Assembly (NCBI GenBank): GCA_963678445.1
Contig: OY782877.1
Span: forward strand, 2,852,001 to 2,916,000
Source of the DNA: G963678445 sp963678445
GTDB lineage: Bacteria > Hydrogenedentota > Hydrogenedentia > Hydrogenedentales > G963678445
Length of the DNA stretch: 64,000 bases
Direction of reading: 5' to 3'
Shown: positions 30,725-40,168 of the stretch, piece by piece
Layout: every line of letters starts with the position of its first letter
Position numbering within the stretch: position 1 is the stretch's first letter
Program-made: the position numbers and the translations under genes
The notes under the pieces: model-generated
What the model was told of the DNA's origin: nothing
Database searches by the model: none
The model's input: only the letters and a program-made list of their open reading frames with translations

Positions 30725-32017
30725 TTATTGTCTGGGGTGGTTCCCATAGTACATCCCGATATCTCCAAAGAGGGTCCAACGGTCTGACCAGCCGTCAACG
30801 GAGATGCCAAAGAAGGTAATGGTGGTGTTCATGTCCAAAAAGCCTTGGGGCACGGGGTTTTCGATGGTGCCGACTTGGGAGCAGGCGGTCACGGCGGCGG
30901 TCGATTCGAATCCGTAGCCCTTGTTGCCGTCAGCGATTTCGACGTTGGGAACGAGGGAGCCCATGTATTGGCCGGGCATCGTTTTGTGGTGTGAATTGTA
31001 GTAGCAGAGGAAGCTGCCTTTGTAGTGTACGACGCGCCAGGGGTCTGCAAAGGGAAGCCAGGAGAAGGAATTGTCGAAGGCTTCGTATTCAAAGGGTATT
31101 TCTTCTTTGGTGCCTTTGGTGTAGTTGGCCCAGTTGCCGTCGTCGGCGTTGAGGTAGCTGGTGGAGCAGTCTTCGTTGATTACGACCCGGCTGCTTTTAA
31201 TAATATCGTAGGCCGTTTTGCCTACTTTTATCACGGTGCCAATCGTACCCAGGACGCCTTTCTCTTCCATCAGTGTCTGCCAGGCTTTTTCGGCTGCTTC
31301 GGTGTCATCGCCAAAGCTCGTCAGCAACGCCACGAAGCTCTGGAGGGCTTCTTCGTAGGTGGCGGGCTGTCTTACGGCGATAAAGGCCTCGAAGAAAGCG
31401 GGGAGGGAGTGCAGCGTGACGCCGATGCTGTCGAGATGGATGAGGAAATCTTCTGTTGTGTATCCGGCGGATGTGGTGGCTGCATCCAGGTCGGCCAGAT
31501 TCAAGCCAAAGGCAGCCAAGGTCTGATATAAACTGAGCAGTTCGCTGCCTGCCACTGTGCCGTCATGCGCTTGTTCCAGAATCATGGCAATGTCCAGCGT
31601 TCGCTGCGGAGAAAGGCCGGAGGTTTCAAAGATGTCGATGGCCCACAGCAGGGATAGTTCGGATTCCTGGAGAAAGGTGTAAAATTCTTCGGGGGTTCCC
31701 GGCCAGACGGTGTCTACAAATGTGCGCACCTCCTCCAAGGAAATGACATCATAAGGTACGACAGCGTCTTCGTGTGTAGTTTCCGGTTCATGTGGCAAAA
31801 AGACCAAAAGGGGATCGCCTTCATCGGATTTTTTTGCGGCATTACTACGCAGATCCACTACTTGTAATTGTTTTTGCATGACCAATTCATTGTCCACATG
31901 AAGCTTTGTAGTCAGAATATCGCCTTCTTTTAAAGAGCGTTGGGAGGGGCAGCCGGTAAGTAATGCTGTACAAATGCCTCCTAAGATTAATACGGCACAC
32001 ATCGTTTTTTTTGTCAT
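30725..32017 (-). CDS. Predicted lipoprotein, function unknown
   Basis: 430 residues. The N-terminus MTKKTMCAVLILGGICTALLTGC is a lipoprotein signal with lipobox LLTGC, so the mature protein starts at Cys23 and is anchored to a membrane. Residues 90-250 are helix-rich (FVDTVWPGTPEEFYTFLQ; LSPQRTLDIAMILEQA; YEEALQSFVALLTSFG). A turn GVLGTIGTVIKVGKTAYDII leads into a beta-rich C-terminal half with many aromatic residues (FSWLPFADPWRVVHYKG; SFLCYYN; WSDRWTLFGDIGMYYG). No enzyme motif is recognised. It has its own terminator and no near neighbour on its strand, so it appears to be monocistronic. Confidence 0.72.
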   Translation of the reverse strand: MTKKTMCAVLILGGICTALLTGCPSQRSLKEGDILTTKLHVDNELVMQKQLQVVDLRSNAAKKSDEGDPLLVFLPHEPETTHEDAVVPYDVISLEEVRTFVDTVWPGTPEEFYTFLQESELSLLWAIDIFETSGLSPQRTLDIAMILEQAHDGTVAGSELLSLYQTLAAFGLNLADLDAATTSAGYTTEDFLIHLDSIGVTLHSLPAFFEAFIAVRQPATYEEALQSFVALLTSFGDDTEAAEKAWQTLMEEKGVLGTIGTVIKVGKTAYDIIKSSRVVINEDCSTSYLNADDGNWANYTKGTKEEIPFEYEAFDNSFSWLPFADPWRVVHYKGSFLCYYNSHHKTMPGQYMGSLVPNVEIADGNKGYGFESTAAVTACSQVGTIENPVPQGFLDMNTTITFFGISVDGWSDRWTLFGDIGMYYGNHPRQ

Positions 32018-32368
32018 GATATTCCTTGACCTTTCTTCCTTTTATTCCCACATAAGGGATGCTAAACTTCATCTTGGCGGATTATTTCATCGGCCGCTCG
32101 TAGCACAATGATGAATTCCACGGTGCCCCTATCATTTTGCTGATGCAAAATGATGCTAGCATAAGAGGGTTCTTTATTTCATCTAATTCCGTATACTCCG
32201 CGATAGTGGGTAGAGAAATCAATATTATTAAAGTTTTCTTTGTTCGAAATAGGCACTAAAAAAGAAGTGGTCAAGGATATTAAGCATGACGTATATTTCT
32301 TACTATCACTGACCACAAAGAGGTGTGGCTATTTATACAGGTTCTTCTGTATTCATGCGGTTCGTTGG
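32018..32368. other. Intergenic region of 351 bases with one hairpin
   Basis: No supported gene. A perfect 10-base inverted repeat ATCATTTTGC-TGAT-GCAAAATGAT lies at 32131-32154 and could be an operator upstream of the lipoprotein gene or the terminator of the membrane-protein pair. A frame starting with TTG at 32240 runs into the end of the next gene and has no ribosome site. Confidence 0.5.
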
Positions 32369-33106
32369 TTATTGGCAGCTGCAGTTTTTTTCCTGCTCAC
32401 TGGCTATCTGCAAGTTCTCCACGGGTTTTGCGTGTAGGCGCCAAACGACTCCTCCCGCGAGCAGAATAAAGCCTAGTATCATCCATTGCCATCCGCCCAG
32501 GCCTCCCCAAAGGTGTTTTGCGGGAATAAGGAAGGGTAGGAGCAATAGGGTAGTTATTACGCCATCGCGGCATTGTAGCCAGAGTATGGTGCTCAGAATG
32601 ACGGTGAGTATGCCCAAGCTGATTAGGGGCGGGATGACTGGTGCTGTTTTGTTCCACGGTGAATCGTTCAGGAAACCTATGAATTTGACTCCAATCCAAC
32701 CCGCGAGGAGTAGTGCAGCAAAGAGGCCGATGTCGCGCGGCATTTTGTGGTGGAATGCGGCATAGAACAATAATAATCCCAGTGAAAACAGGGGGAAGGG
32801 GAGGGTGTAGGATTCTTGGAGCAGGTGTTCTGCCAGTGCCTTTCCTATGGGGAAGCGGGGCAGGCCGATGGCGATAATGCAAATCACCAGCAGGAGCCAA
32901 CCGAGTTTCTTGAATACAAGGCCGTGAAACAGGGCCAACAGCAGTAGCGCGCTTCCTGCGAGCCGCCATTGCCACTCTCCGTTAAAGGAAGAATCGAGCG
33001 ACCAGAATAATAGGCTCAGTATGCCGTATACGGTTGCTGCTTCCAGATCCCAGAGGTAACGCCAGCGCTTCCAGGAAATCAACAGCATGCCTGTAAAAAT
33101 CAACAT
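32369..33106 (-). CDS. Multi-pass membrane protein, downstream member of a coupled pair
   Basis: About 245 residues with seven or eight hydrophobic helices (for example GSALLLLALFHGLVF, LGWLLLVICIIAIGLP, LFALLLAGWIGVKF-like, LGILTVILSTILWL, WMILGFILLAGGVVW). The ATG at 33106 overlaps the TGA of the upstream gene as TGATG, a classic translational coupling arrangement. An upstream extension of the same frame to 33622 exists but lies out of frame over the upstream gene and is not protein-like. No family recognised. A single split or frameshifted ancestral transporter is an alternative reading, since both parts are purely helical and have no break in membrane character. Confidence 0.7.
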   Translation of the reverse strand: MLIFTGMLLISWKRWRYLWDLEAATVYGILSLLFWSLDSSFNGEWQWRLAGSALLLLALFHGLVFKKLGWLLLVICIIAIGLPRFPIGKALAEHLLQESYTLPFPLFSLGLLLFYAAFHHKMPRDIGLFAALLLAGWIGVKFIGFLNDSPWNKTAPVIPPLISLGILTVILSTILWLQCRDGVITTLLLLPFLIPAKHLWGGLGGWQWMILGFILLAGGVVWRLHAKPVENLQIASEQEKNCSCQ

Positions 33107-34059
33107 CACCCCGCGTGGGGTATACCATGCGCCGTTTTGGTCAAGGGCAGTGGGAATCCTACTTTGGTTACCAGCCAAGCGCTCAGAAATAATCCTAAAG
33201 GAACCAACGTTCCCCAACGCCGTCCGAAGTCGTTTAACAGACCATATTTGTACAGCAGGTTTACACTTGTAAAGGCGAGGATGCCTAGAAAGGGTACGAA
33301 CATGATTCCGGGTAGCGTTTGATCGAAAACGTAGGCCAGTGCATAGTGATGCGCGTTGCAACCGAGCAGCAGAAGGAACGCAAAAGTCCATGCCATCCCT
33401 GGCTGATGTAGGAAAGGGACTGTTTTGCAGTTCTTTTTTTGTGCGGTGGTGGCCCCTACAACGGACTGTCCCCAAAGTAGCAGCATGGAGAAAAATACGG
33501 CGCGCCACCCGATTTGCCAGGCGGGGGTAAATTGTGGAGAGGCGGTGCTGTGCAGGTAGCAGAGCCACGGGCCGGACAGGTAATTCCATGTGAGCAGGAC
33601 CCCTACCGCGCCCAAGATCCATTTGCCAAAGGGGATGCCCAGTCGTTGTTGCAATATCCAGATGGCCCCGAATGATATCAGGAGCACCCCGCTTCCTAGC
33701 CCCAGGGCAACTTTGGGCATATCTACCGCAAGGGTGTCTAATGTAATCCCGCTAGCCACCATGAATATGGCGGACAGCCCCCCTAACCACATGGCGTCCT
33801 GTGCAGCCCGACGTGCATGAAAGACTAGCCAGGCACCCCCTACCAAAGCTAATGTATAACTGTACAAAAACAGCAGGCAGAGTAGCGAACCTTTGAAATC
33901 GCCGCCACGTCCCAGAATGGGTTGCATCACTACGGCCATGCCTGCAAGCATTGATATCGCACTTGCGCCGTACAATGCGGTTGTCCCCGTGCCTACCCGC
34001 CTATTTGCGAAGCTCCCCAACGTTTTTCCTGGCGTGTTCTCCCGTTTCGTACCTTCCAT
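33106..34059 (-). CDS. Multi-pass membrane protein, upstream member of a coupled pair
   Basis: About 317 residues from an ATG with GGGAGG seven bases upstream. Nine or so helices: SAISMLAGMAVVMQPIL, LLCLLFLYSYTLALVGGAWLVF, MWLGGLSAIFMVASGITL, LGLGSGVLLISFGAIWIL, WILGAVGVLLTWNYLSG, VFFSMLLLWGQSVVG, WTFAFLLLLGC, MFVPFLGILAFTSVNLL and LVPLGLFLSAWLVTKVG. No transporter or enzyme motif is recognised. The stop TGA overlaps the ATG of the next gene. It lies 121 bases after the HTH regulator, probably in the same transcript. Confidence 0.75.
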   Translation of the reverse strand: MEGTKRENTPGKTLGSFANRRVGTGTTALYGASAISMLAGMAVVMQPILGRGGDFKGSLLCLLFLYSYTLALVGGAWLVFHARRAAQDAMWLGGLSAIFMVASGITLDTLAVDMPKVALGLGSGVLLISFGAIWILQQRLGIPFGKWILGAVGVLLTWNYLSGPWLCYLHSTASPQFTPAWQIGWRAVFFSMLLLWGQSVVGATTAQKKNCKTVPFLHQPGMAWTFAFLLLLGCNAHHYALAYVFDQTLPGIMFVPFLGILAFTSVNLLYKYGLLNDFGRRWGTLVPLGLFLSAWLVTKVGFPLPLTKTAHGIPHAG

Positions 34060-34180
34060 GACGAACCCTCCCACGTGTCCGGAAATACACCGACACATGC
34101 TTACAGATTGATACTTTGTCCGCGACTTCAACCGCGACAGCTTCCCAAGGCTGTCCGCGCAACGAAGCGTCAATCCAATG

Positions 34181-34603
34181 CTACTGGGATTCTTCCGGTT
34201 TTAAGCGATCCAATTTATCGACATCGGCATGAAGCTGAATAAATCCACACGCGGTACACACATGGGCACGAAGTCCCACCATAGAATCTGAGAAGACCCA
34301 GAATTTTGTCTTGTCCGGTTTGAAGTAGAGCCGCCCCGTTCCTTGTAAGCGCCCCTCAAGTAGTTCATGATGTCCACACGCGGCACAACATGCGCTTACT
34401 GCCTGTGCTTCCACGCTTCCGGTCTGTTTGCGTACAAAGACATCCAGGTTTCTACGTTCGAAACGCGTTCCCCCGCCTACTTTGAAGAAGGTCAGTTTTC
34501 CTTGTTTCATCCAGCGGAAGACCGTAGGTTGACTCACCCCTAAATAAGTCGCCGCTTCTGCTACGCTTAGCCAATCCTTGTGTTCATCTTGTCTTTCGCT
34601 CAT
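34181..34603 (-). CDS. HTH (excisionase/MerR-type) DNA-binding protein with C-terminal zinc ribbon
   Basis: 140 residues. WLSVAEAATYLGVSQPTVFRWMKQGKL at 11-37 is a helix-turn-helix 17 (excisionase family) domain, followed by the wing-like FFKVGGGTRFERRNLDVFV. The C-terminal part has two cysteine pairs, CCAACGHH near 73 and CTACGF near 117, as in a zinc ribbon, with a beta-rich stretch between (GRLYFKPDKTKFWVF). It is probably a small transcription factor controlling itself and the membrane pair downstream. An operator-like direct repeat (ACTATCA twice, 34643-34657) lies in its promoter region. Confidence 0.82.
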   Translation of the reverse strand: MSERQDEHKDWLSVAEAATYLGVSQPTVFRWMKQGKLTFFKVGGGTRFERRNLDVFVRKQTGSVEAQAVSACCAACGHHELLEGRLQGTGRLYFKPDKTKFWVFSDSMVGLRAHVCTACGFIQLHADVDKLDRLKPEESQ

Positions 34604-34634
34604 TATTAAAACCTCTCAATAACTCTCTTTTTAT

Positions 34635-34668
34635 ATTATAAACTATCAAACACTATCATTTTTGTCAA
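34635..34668 (-). promoter_or_regulatory. Probable promoter and operator of the HTH gene
   Basis: On the minus strand TTGACA (34668-34663) precedes two direct copies of TGATAGT with an 11-base period, then TATAAT (34640-34635). The -35 to -10 distance is 22 bases, too long for ordinary sigma-70, so either a weaker -10 is used (TAGTTT at 17 bases) or an activator that shortens the spacer is needed, as with MerR. The repeats are a good candidate for autoregulation. Confidence 0.45.
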
Positions 34669-34825
34669 GGCGTTTTATTATGGTGGGATTTTTTTGAATA
34701 TTTTCAGAAGCAGGAGCGTTTTACTTAAAAGAGAGGTGGCTAGGATAAAAAGTAGTAAGGTGGCGTGCCGTCGGAGTGCAACTTGCGATAGAGAGCGGGA
34801 GGGGGAGAGCGAATAGATACAAAAA

Positions 34826-34903
34826 TGGCGTCCCCAAGGGGATTTGAACCCCTGTCGCCGCCGTGAAAGGGCGGTGTCCTAGGCCAGGCTAGACGATGGG
34901 GAC
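34826..34903 (-). tRNA. trnE: tRNA-Glu (anticodon TTC)
   Basis: Minus strand: acceptor arm GTCCCCA / TGGGGAC, D-arm with CTAGCCTGGCCTAGG, anticodon arm CCGCC-CTTTCAC-GGCGG with anticodon TTC, and T-arm AGGGG-TTCAAAT-CCCCT. The CCA end is encoded. 78 bases including CCA. All arms pair well. No neighbouring tRNA. Confidence 0.96.
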
Positions 34904-35404
34904 GCTGTAAAACAGAGTCAGTATTCGTTCGCATTTTCAAGAAGCGTTGCCAAAACACAACCACCACTCGAAAAGCTTGCAAAGTATAGCATGAGCCTAA
35001 AGAAGATGTCAAGGGTTTTTTGGGGTATTTTGGGGCGCCAGGCCAGTGCGATACTTTTGTCTCCAGCTTTACGTTTTTCATGGTGTGGTGGGCGGATATT
35101 GCGGTTTGCTACTTTGAGTAGGGTTTTGTCTTTTCAAACTGGGGTAAAGATGTTACCATGAACTGTGAAAAGTGATTTCATTGAGGGAATTCTACTTGAT
35201 TTGAGGGTTTGTATTGAATTATGTCGGGTGGTATACGGGTGAAGGCGGGGTTGTTATGTTTTTAAGGAGACTTGGCGTGTAGTGAAAAAGGTTTTCATGG
35301 GTGTAGGGGGGATTTGTTATGGCGGTGTGCTTTCAAATAGGGCTGCTGTTTTGGAAAAAGGATAAAAGAGGTGCGTGTATACTTGAATTGCAAAGGTGGT
35401 GCTG
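34904..35404. other. Intergenic region of 500 bases before the signalling cluster
   Basis: No coding frame with a ribosome site. It holds the promoters of tRNA-Glu (leftward) and of the kinase cluster (rightward), but no consensus -35/-10 pair is clear. G/T-rich on the plus strand near 35090-35330. Confidence 0.4.
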
Positions 35405-38182
35405 ATGGTGACTGCAGCACAGGTACATATTCTGGTTGTGGGTGAAAGCGAGGAGGAGCATGGGTATATTCGAGCTGCGCTTCGTCCGGATTGGGATGTG
35501 CGCAGTGTGTCGGGATATGCAGCGGTGCAGGAAATGCTCGCATGGGAACAGTGGACAGGGGTTATTGTGGATTGTGATCAAGCGGCATGCGAGCTTGAGA
35601 AGACGCTTGAATTGTTGCGTCGTGAGCATAAAGATTTACCCATTGTTGTGTTGGGTGAGGAGAAGTGCTGCAGGGGGGTGCTGCCGCAGGGGAAAACCCA
35701 TTTCTGGCTGAAGACTCCAGCACTGTTGGAGCAGCTTTCCGCTTTGTTGGAGGTGGTGTTTCCTCGAAATGCCGCTCTGCAGGTTGATGATGACTTGCAA
35801 AAGCGATTGAGATTATATCGTTCTATTCTGCAGCATATTGAGGATGAGATTTTCGTCGTTGATCGGGACTATCGGATTGTTGCGCACAATGACAAATTGT
35901 GGGGGGAGGCGGGGGCTGAGGCGGATGATTTTTTGGGGCACAAGTGTTACGAAGTGTTTATTCAGTGTGGCAGGTCCTGTGCGCCGGAGACGACGAAATG
36001 CCCGCATTATTGTGCTTTGAAGATGGGTGAGGTACAGGATTTTTATCGTGAAACGCGTGCTGAGGATGGACCTGTGCGCACGTATAAGGGGCGTTTGTCC
36101 CCTTTGTATGATAGTCAGGGTGAATTTTCTCAGGTATTGGAGATCGTGCGTGATATTTCAGAAATGAAGGAGATGGCGCAGGAGTTGAGTGTGAGTGAGA
36201 CGCATTTGCGTCTTGCATTGCAGGCGGTGCGTATGGGGACGTGGGAGTGGGATATCAAGACGAATGAGATTTTCTGGTCGGATGCGTTGCGTTCGTTATT
36301 CGAAGTGCCGCCGACGCAGAAGCAGGTCACGTATGAGATGTATCGGGGGTTGATTCATCCCGAGGATTGGCCGCATGTGGAGGAAAATATCAAGGCGCAT
36401 TTGGAAGGGCGTGCGGAAGGGGATGAGTATCATGTAGTACATCGCATTGTTGCGCCCAATGGAACGGAGAAATGGATTGAAGCGTGGGGGGCGGTATTGC
36501 GTGATGAGACGGGGACGCCGGTGCGTATGTTGGGAACGGCGGTGGCGATTACGGAAGCGCTGAAGATGAAGGCCGCGTTACAGGAGAGTGAGGAGCGTTT
36601 TCGTACGGTGGTGGAGCAGGCGTCGGATGCTATTTTTGTGCATGATTTAGAGGGGAATTTCCTGTTGGTAAATAAAATGGCGTGCAAAAATACAGGCTAT
36701 TCTCAGAATATGCTGCTGTCGATGCGGGTAGGGCAGGTGGATGTAGGTCTGAAGGTGGATGGGGAAATGCAGCGGCTGTGGGATGCATTGCAGGAGAAAT
36801 CGCATCTTACGATTGAATCGCGTCATCGTCATCGAGATGGACATACGTTTCCGGTGGAGATTCGGTTGACACGGATTACACTGAATGGCAAGCAGGGGGT
36901 TTTGGCCTATGTGCGTGATATTAGTATGCGCAAGCGGGAGGAGGAGAAGCGACGTGCGTTGGAGCAGCAGGTTCAGCATACACAGAAGTTGGAGAGTTTG
37001 GGGGCGATGGCGGGGGGCATTGCCCATGATTTTAATAATATTCTGATGAGTATCTTGGGTAATGCTGATTTGGCGCGACAACAGCTGACACCCTTTTCGC
37101 CGTTGCGTGAAAACCTCACGGAGATTGAGAAAGCAGCGCAACGGGCGACGCAGTTGTGCGCGCAGCTGTTGGCGTATGCAGGTAAAACACCATCGCACAT
37201 TGTTCCGGTTGATTTGAATGCCCTTATCAAGGAAATGGCGCCGATTTTGAAGCTCTCTTCGTCGGGGAAAATACGAATTCGTTTTGAGCTGGATGAGATG
37301 GTTCCGCATATCAAGGGGGATGCAGGGCAGTTGCGGCAGATTGTGATGAATCTGGTGGTCAATGCTGTGGAATCGTTGCGTGATAAATCGGGCGATGTGT
37401 ATCTGCGTACGGGTGCACGTTTCTGTGATAGGTCGTATTTATCGGCGATGTATATGGATGATCATCTTGCTGAAGGAGTGTACACGTATCTGGAGGTACG
37501 GGACACAGGCTGTGGGATGGGTAGTGATGCGGTGGCGCGAATTTTTGAACCGTTCTATACAACAAAGTTTTGTGGGCGGGGATTGGGTATGCCGGCTTTG
37601 TTGGGGGTCGTGCGTGCGCATAAGGGAGCCATTCGTGTTTCCAGTCAGCCCGATGAGGGAACATCTGTGTGCATTTTTCTTCCTACCTTGGAGCGGGAGG
37701 GCGCGAACAGGAATTGGGAGGTAGTTGGGAGGAAAAAGCAGTGGCTTAGGGAAGGCTGTGTGCTGTTGGTGGATGATGAGGAGGCGGTACGTGCGGTAGG
37801 GATGAAGATGCTTCAGCAAATGGAACTTGAGGTTTTGACAGCGGCGGATGCGCGTGAAGCGATACGTCTTTTTGAAGAGCATGCGGAGAAAATTAAGCTG
37901 GTCTTGTTGGATGTTACGATGCCGGAGGTGGGGGGGCAGGAGGTGTTGCAGCGCTTGAGGGAAATTAATCCTGAGGCCCCCGTGATTCTTTGTAGTGGCT
38001 ATGAGGAGGGGGATGTAATGGATGCGTGTGGGGCGTCGCCGTTGCCGGGTTTTTTACAGAAACCGTATACCTATGAGGCGTTGAAGGGGGCTTTGTGGCG
38101 TTTTTGGGGATCGAGGGGTGATGCGTCGGATTTGGGGGGCATACCGACATCGTCGGAAGTTTCAACGGGGGAAGAACCGTGA
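35405..38182 (+). CDS. Hybrid histidine kinase: REC-PAS-PAS-PAS-HisKA-HATPase-REC
   Basis: 925 residues, no membrane helix, so cytoplasmic. An N-terminal receiver-like domain (VHILVVGESEEE, GVIVDCD, FWLKTP) lacks the normal acidic pair. PAS 1 (about 145-260, HIEDEIFVVDRDYRIVAHND) carries a cysteine cluster, GHKCYEVFIQCGRSC and TTKCPHYC. PAS 2 (about 275-390, MGTWEWDIKTNEIFWSD) and PAS 3 (about 400-515) follow. The H box is GGIAHDFNNIL with His541; the N box MNLVVNAVES is near 650; then DTGCGMG and an altered G2 (GRGLGMPALLGVV). The C-terminal receiver has VDDEEAVR, Asp836 (LLLDVTMPEVGG) and LQKPY. It begins the cluster, and its stop overlaps the next ATG (TGATG). Confidence 0.9.
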   Translation: MVTAAQVHILVVGESEEEHGYIRAALRPDWDVRSVSGYAAVQEMLAWEQWTGVIVDCDQAACELEKTLELLRREHKDLPIVVLGEEKCCRGVLPQGKTHFWLKTPALLEQLSALLEVVFPRNAALQVDDDLQKRLRLYRSILQHIEDEIFVVDRDYRIVAHNDKLWGEAGAEADDFLGHKCYEVFIQCGRSCAPETTKCPHYCALKMGEVQDFYRETRAEDGPVRTYKGRLSPLYDSQGEFSQVLEIVRDISEMKEMAQELSVSETHLRLALQAVRMGTWEWDIKTNEIFWSDALRSLFEVPPTQKQVTYEMYRGLIHPEDWPHVEENIKAHLEGRAEGDEYHVVHRIVAPNGTEKWIEAWGAVLRDETGTPVRMLGTAVAITEALKMKAALQESEERFRTVVEQASDAIFVHDLEGNFLLVNKMACKNTGYSQNMLLSMRVGQVDVGLKVDGEMQRLWDALQEKSHLTIESRHRHRDGHTFPVEIRLTRITLNGKQGVLAYVRDISMRKREEEKRRALEQQVQHTQKLESLGAMAGGIAHDFNNILMSILGNADLARQQLTPFSPLRENLTEIEKAAQRATQLCAQLLAYAGKTPSHIVPVDLNALIKEMAPILKLSSSGKIRIRFELDEMVPHIKGDAGQLRQIVMNLVVNAVESLRDKSGDVYLRTGARFCDRSYLSAMYMDDHLAEGVYTYLEVRDTGCGMGSDAVARIFEPFYTTKFCGRGLGMPALLGVVRAHKGAIRVSSQPDEGTSVCIFLPTLEREGANRNWEVVGRKKQWLREGCVLLVDDEEAVRAVGMKMLQQMELEVLTAADAREAIRLFEEHAEKIKLVLLDVTMPEVGGQEVLQRLREINPEAPVILCSGYEEGDVMDACGASPLPGFLQKPYTYEALKGALWRFWGSRGDASDLGGIPTSSEVSTGEEP

Positions 38183-40161
38183 TGATGGATACATGCAAAA
38201 TACTTGTGGTGGACGATTCCAAGAGTGTGCGGGATGTTTTGGAACGTCAATTAAGATATTTGGGTTATGAATGCGATACGGTTGACTCGGGTGCATCAGC
38301 ATTGATGCAGCTACAGCAGACACATTATGACGCATTACTCGTGGATTTGGTAATGCCGGAGATGGATGGCCTGGAGTTGCTTTCTCGTATCTTGAAGGAG
38401 AAGGTGCAGATTGCCCCGATTGCCTTATCGGGTAAATCCAGTGTCTCCATGGCGGTGGAGGCAATGAAACGGGGGGCGTACGATTATGTTTTGAAGGGTG
38501 CCAATAGCGATCAACTGCGCGATGTGTTAAATCGAACGTTGCGCCAATTCCGTTTGCAGCAGCATTCGCAGCGGATGGAAAAGGCGGTGCATCTTTGGGA
38601 GACGACGTTTAATGCGGTTCCCGATTTGATTGCGATTATTAACACAAAGTGTGAGTTTGTTCGTATGAATCAGGCGATGGCGAATCGCCTGGGGAAGCCG
38701 ATTAATGAGCTTTTGGGGAAAAAGTGTTTCACGCTTGTGCACAAAAGCGGTAAGCCGCATCCTGATTGTCCGTATCAAAAATTGCTGTGTGACAAGCAGG
38801 AGCATGTAGCAGAGTTTTTTGAGCGGAATTTGGGGGGGAGTTTTTTGGTGAGTACCTCGCCACTACGGGATGCGCAAGGTGAGCTTTTGGGCTGTGTGCA
38901 TGTGGCGCGTGATGTTACAGAACAAAAACGTACGGAGGAACAGCTGCGTAATGCACATACGGAGACAGAAAATCTGCTGTCGTCGATGTCGTCTATCCTC
39001 ATCGAGATAGATGTGGAGGGACGTGTCAGCCGGTGGAATAATGCTGCGGAGACCGTTTTTGGAATTCCGGCAGAACAAGTGCTGCTAAAGCCGTTTGTGA
39101 GCTGTTCTATACAATGGGATTGGGACAGGGTGCGCGAACAGCTTCCTCAGTGGTCCAGTTGTGATGAACCTATGCGGCTGGCGGATATAGGCTACATGCG
39201 TCCGGATGGGCGTCAGGGTATTTTGGCGCTTTCGGTGAATCCGCTGCGGAATCATCAAGCGCAATCGGCGGGTTTTTTCTTGTTGGGGAGCGATATTACG
39301 GACCGACGCAGTCTGGAGGCGCAGTTGGTGCAGGCGCAGAAGCTGGAGTCGATAGGGCAGCTTGCTGCGGGTATTGCGCATGAGATTAATACGCCTACGC
39401 AGTATGTGGGGGACAATATTCAGTTTTTGCAGGATGCGTTTGGAGAAATGATGCGCTTGAGTGATAAAAGCAAAATTTTGATAGCGCGCCTTAAAGAGAA
39501 GGGCGAGGAGTTGGCGTTGGTTGAAGAGATCGAGGCCTTGGCGCAGGAAGTGGATCTGTCTTTTCTGGAACAGGAAATTCCTAAGGCGATTGAGCAGTCT
39601 TTGGAGGGGGTGGAGCGGACCGCGAAGATTGTACGGGCGATGAAGGAGTTTTCGCATCCGGGTAGGGAGAAGAAAACACCGGTAAATCTGAACCGGGCCA
39701 TTGAAAGCACGATTACGGTGGCGAGAAATGAATGGAAGTATGTGGCGGAGATGGAGACGATTTTCGATACACATTTACCCTTGGTTTCGTGTTTGCCGGG
39801 TGAGTTTAACCAGGTTATTTTGAACATTCTGATTAATGCCGCGCATGCCATTGCGGATGCGATAGAGCAGGATGGGCGGGAAAAAGGGAGTATATGTGTA
39901 AGTACGGAGCATGCGGGGGGATGGGCGGAGATTCGTATTGCTGATTCAGGAAATGGAATTCCAGAGGAACATAAAAAACGTATATTTGATCCTTTTTTTA
40001 CAACGAAGGAGGTTGGTAAGGGGACGGGGCAGGGATTGGCGATTGCCCACAATGTTATTGTCGATAAACACGGGGGAACGATTTCGTTTGACACGAAAGC
40101 GGGCCAAGGGACAACGTTTATTATTCGGCTTCCTATTGAAGGCGACGTGACGGAAGGATGA
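38182..40161 (+). CDS. Histidine kinase with N-terminal receiver: REC-PAS-PAS-HisKA-HATPase
   Basis: 659 residues. The receiver at 1-118 is complete: VVDDSKSVRD, Asp55 (LLVDLVMPEMDG), ALSGK and VLKG. PAS 1 (about 135-250) has GKKCFTLVHKSGKPHPDCP, again with conserved cysteines. PAS 2 (about 265-375) follows. H box AAGIAHEINTPTQYVGDN with His400; NILINAAHAI, DSGNGIPEE, FFTTKEVGKGTGQGLAI complete the ATPase. The segment between H and N boxes (IVRAMKEFSHPG; ARNEWKYVAEM) is nearly the same as in the kinases at 41269 and 45799, so the three are close paralogues in the core. The receiver may take phosphate from the preceding hybrid kinase. Confidence 0.92.
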   Translation: MMDTCKILVVDDSKSVRDVLERQLRYLGYECDTVDSGASALMQLQQTHYDALLVDLVMPEMDGLELLSRILKEKVQIAPIALSGKSSVSMAVEAMKRGAYDYVLKGANSDQLRDVLNRTLRQFRLQQHSQRMEKAVHLWETTFNAVPDLIAIINTKCEFVRMNQAMANRLGKPINELLGKKCFTLVHKSGKPHPDCPYQKLLCDKQEHVAEFFERNLGGSFLVSTSPLRDAQGELLGCVHVARDVTEQKRTEEQLRNAHTETENLLSSMSSILIEIDVEGRVSRWNNAAETVFGIPAEQVLLKPFVSCSIQWDWDRVREQLPQWSSCDEPMRLADIGYMRPDGRQGILALSVNPLRNHQAQSAGFFLLGSDITDRRSLEAQLVQAQKLESIGQLAAGIAHEINTPTQYVGDNIQFLQDAFGEMMRLSDKSKILIARLKEKGEELALVEEIEALAQEVDLSFLEQEIPKAIEQSLEGVERTAKIVRAMKEFSHPGREKKTPVNLNRAIESTITVARNEWKYVAEMETIFDTHLPLVSCLPGEFNQVILNILINAAHAIADAIEQDGREKGSICVSTEHAGGWAEIRIADSGNGIPEEHKKRIFDPFFTTKEVGKGTGQGLAIAHNVIVDKHGGTISFDTKAGQGTTFIIRLPIEGDVTEG

Positions 40162-40168
40162 GAAGCAT

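Noticed and set aside
32240..32437. TTG-initiated frame overlapping the end of the membrane pair
   Set aside because: No ribosome site, and its hydrophobic part is the complement of the real gene's 3' end.
33107..33622. Upstream extension of the second membrane protein frame
   Set aside because: It lies out of frame over the first membrane gene and encodes an Arg/Pro-rich non-membrane sequence; the TGATG overlap gives the natural start.
36647..37309. Minus-strand open frame inside the first cluster kinase
   Set aside because: Arg/Gln/Leu-rich reverse-frame artefact of a well supported kinase; similar antisense frames occur at 39085-39774 and elsewhere in the cluster.
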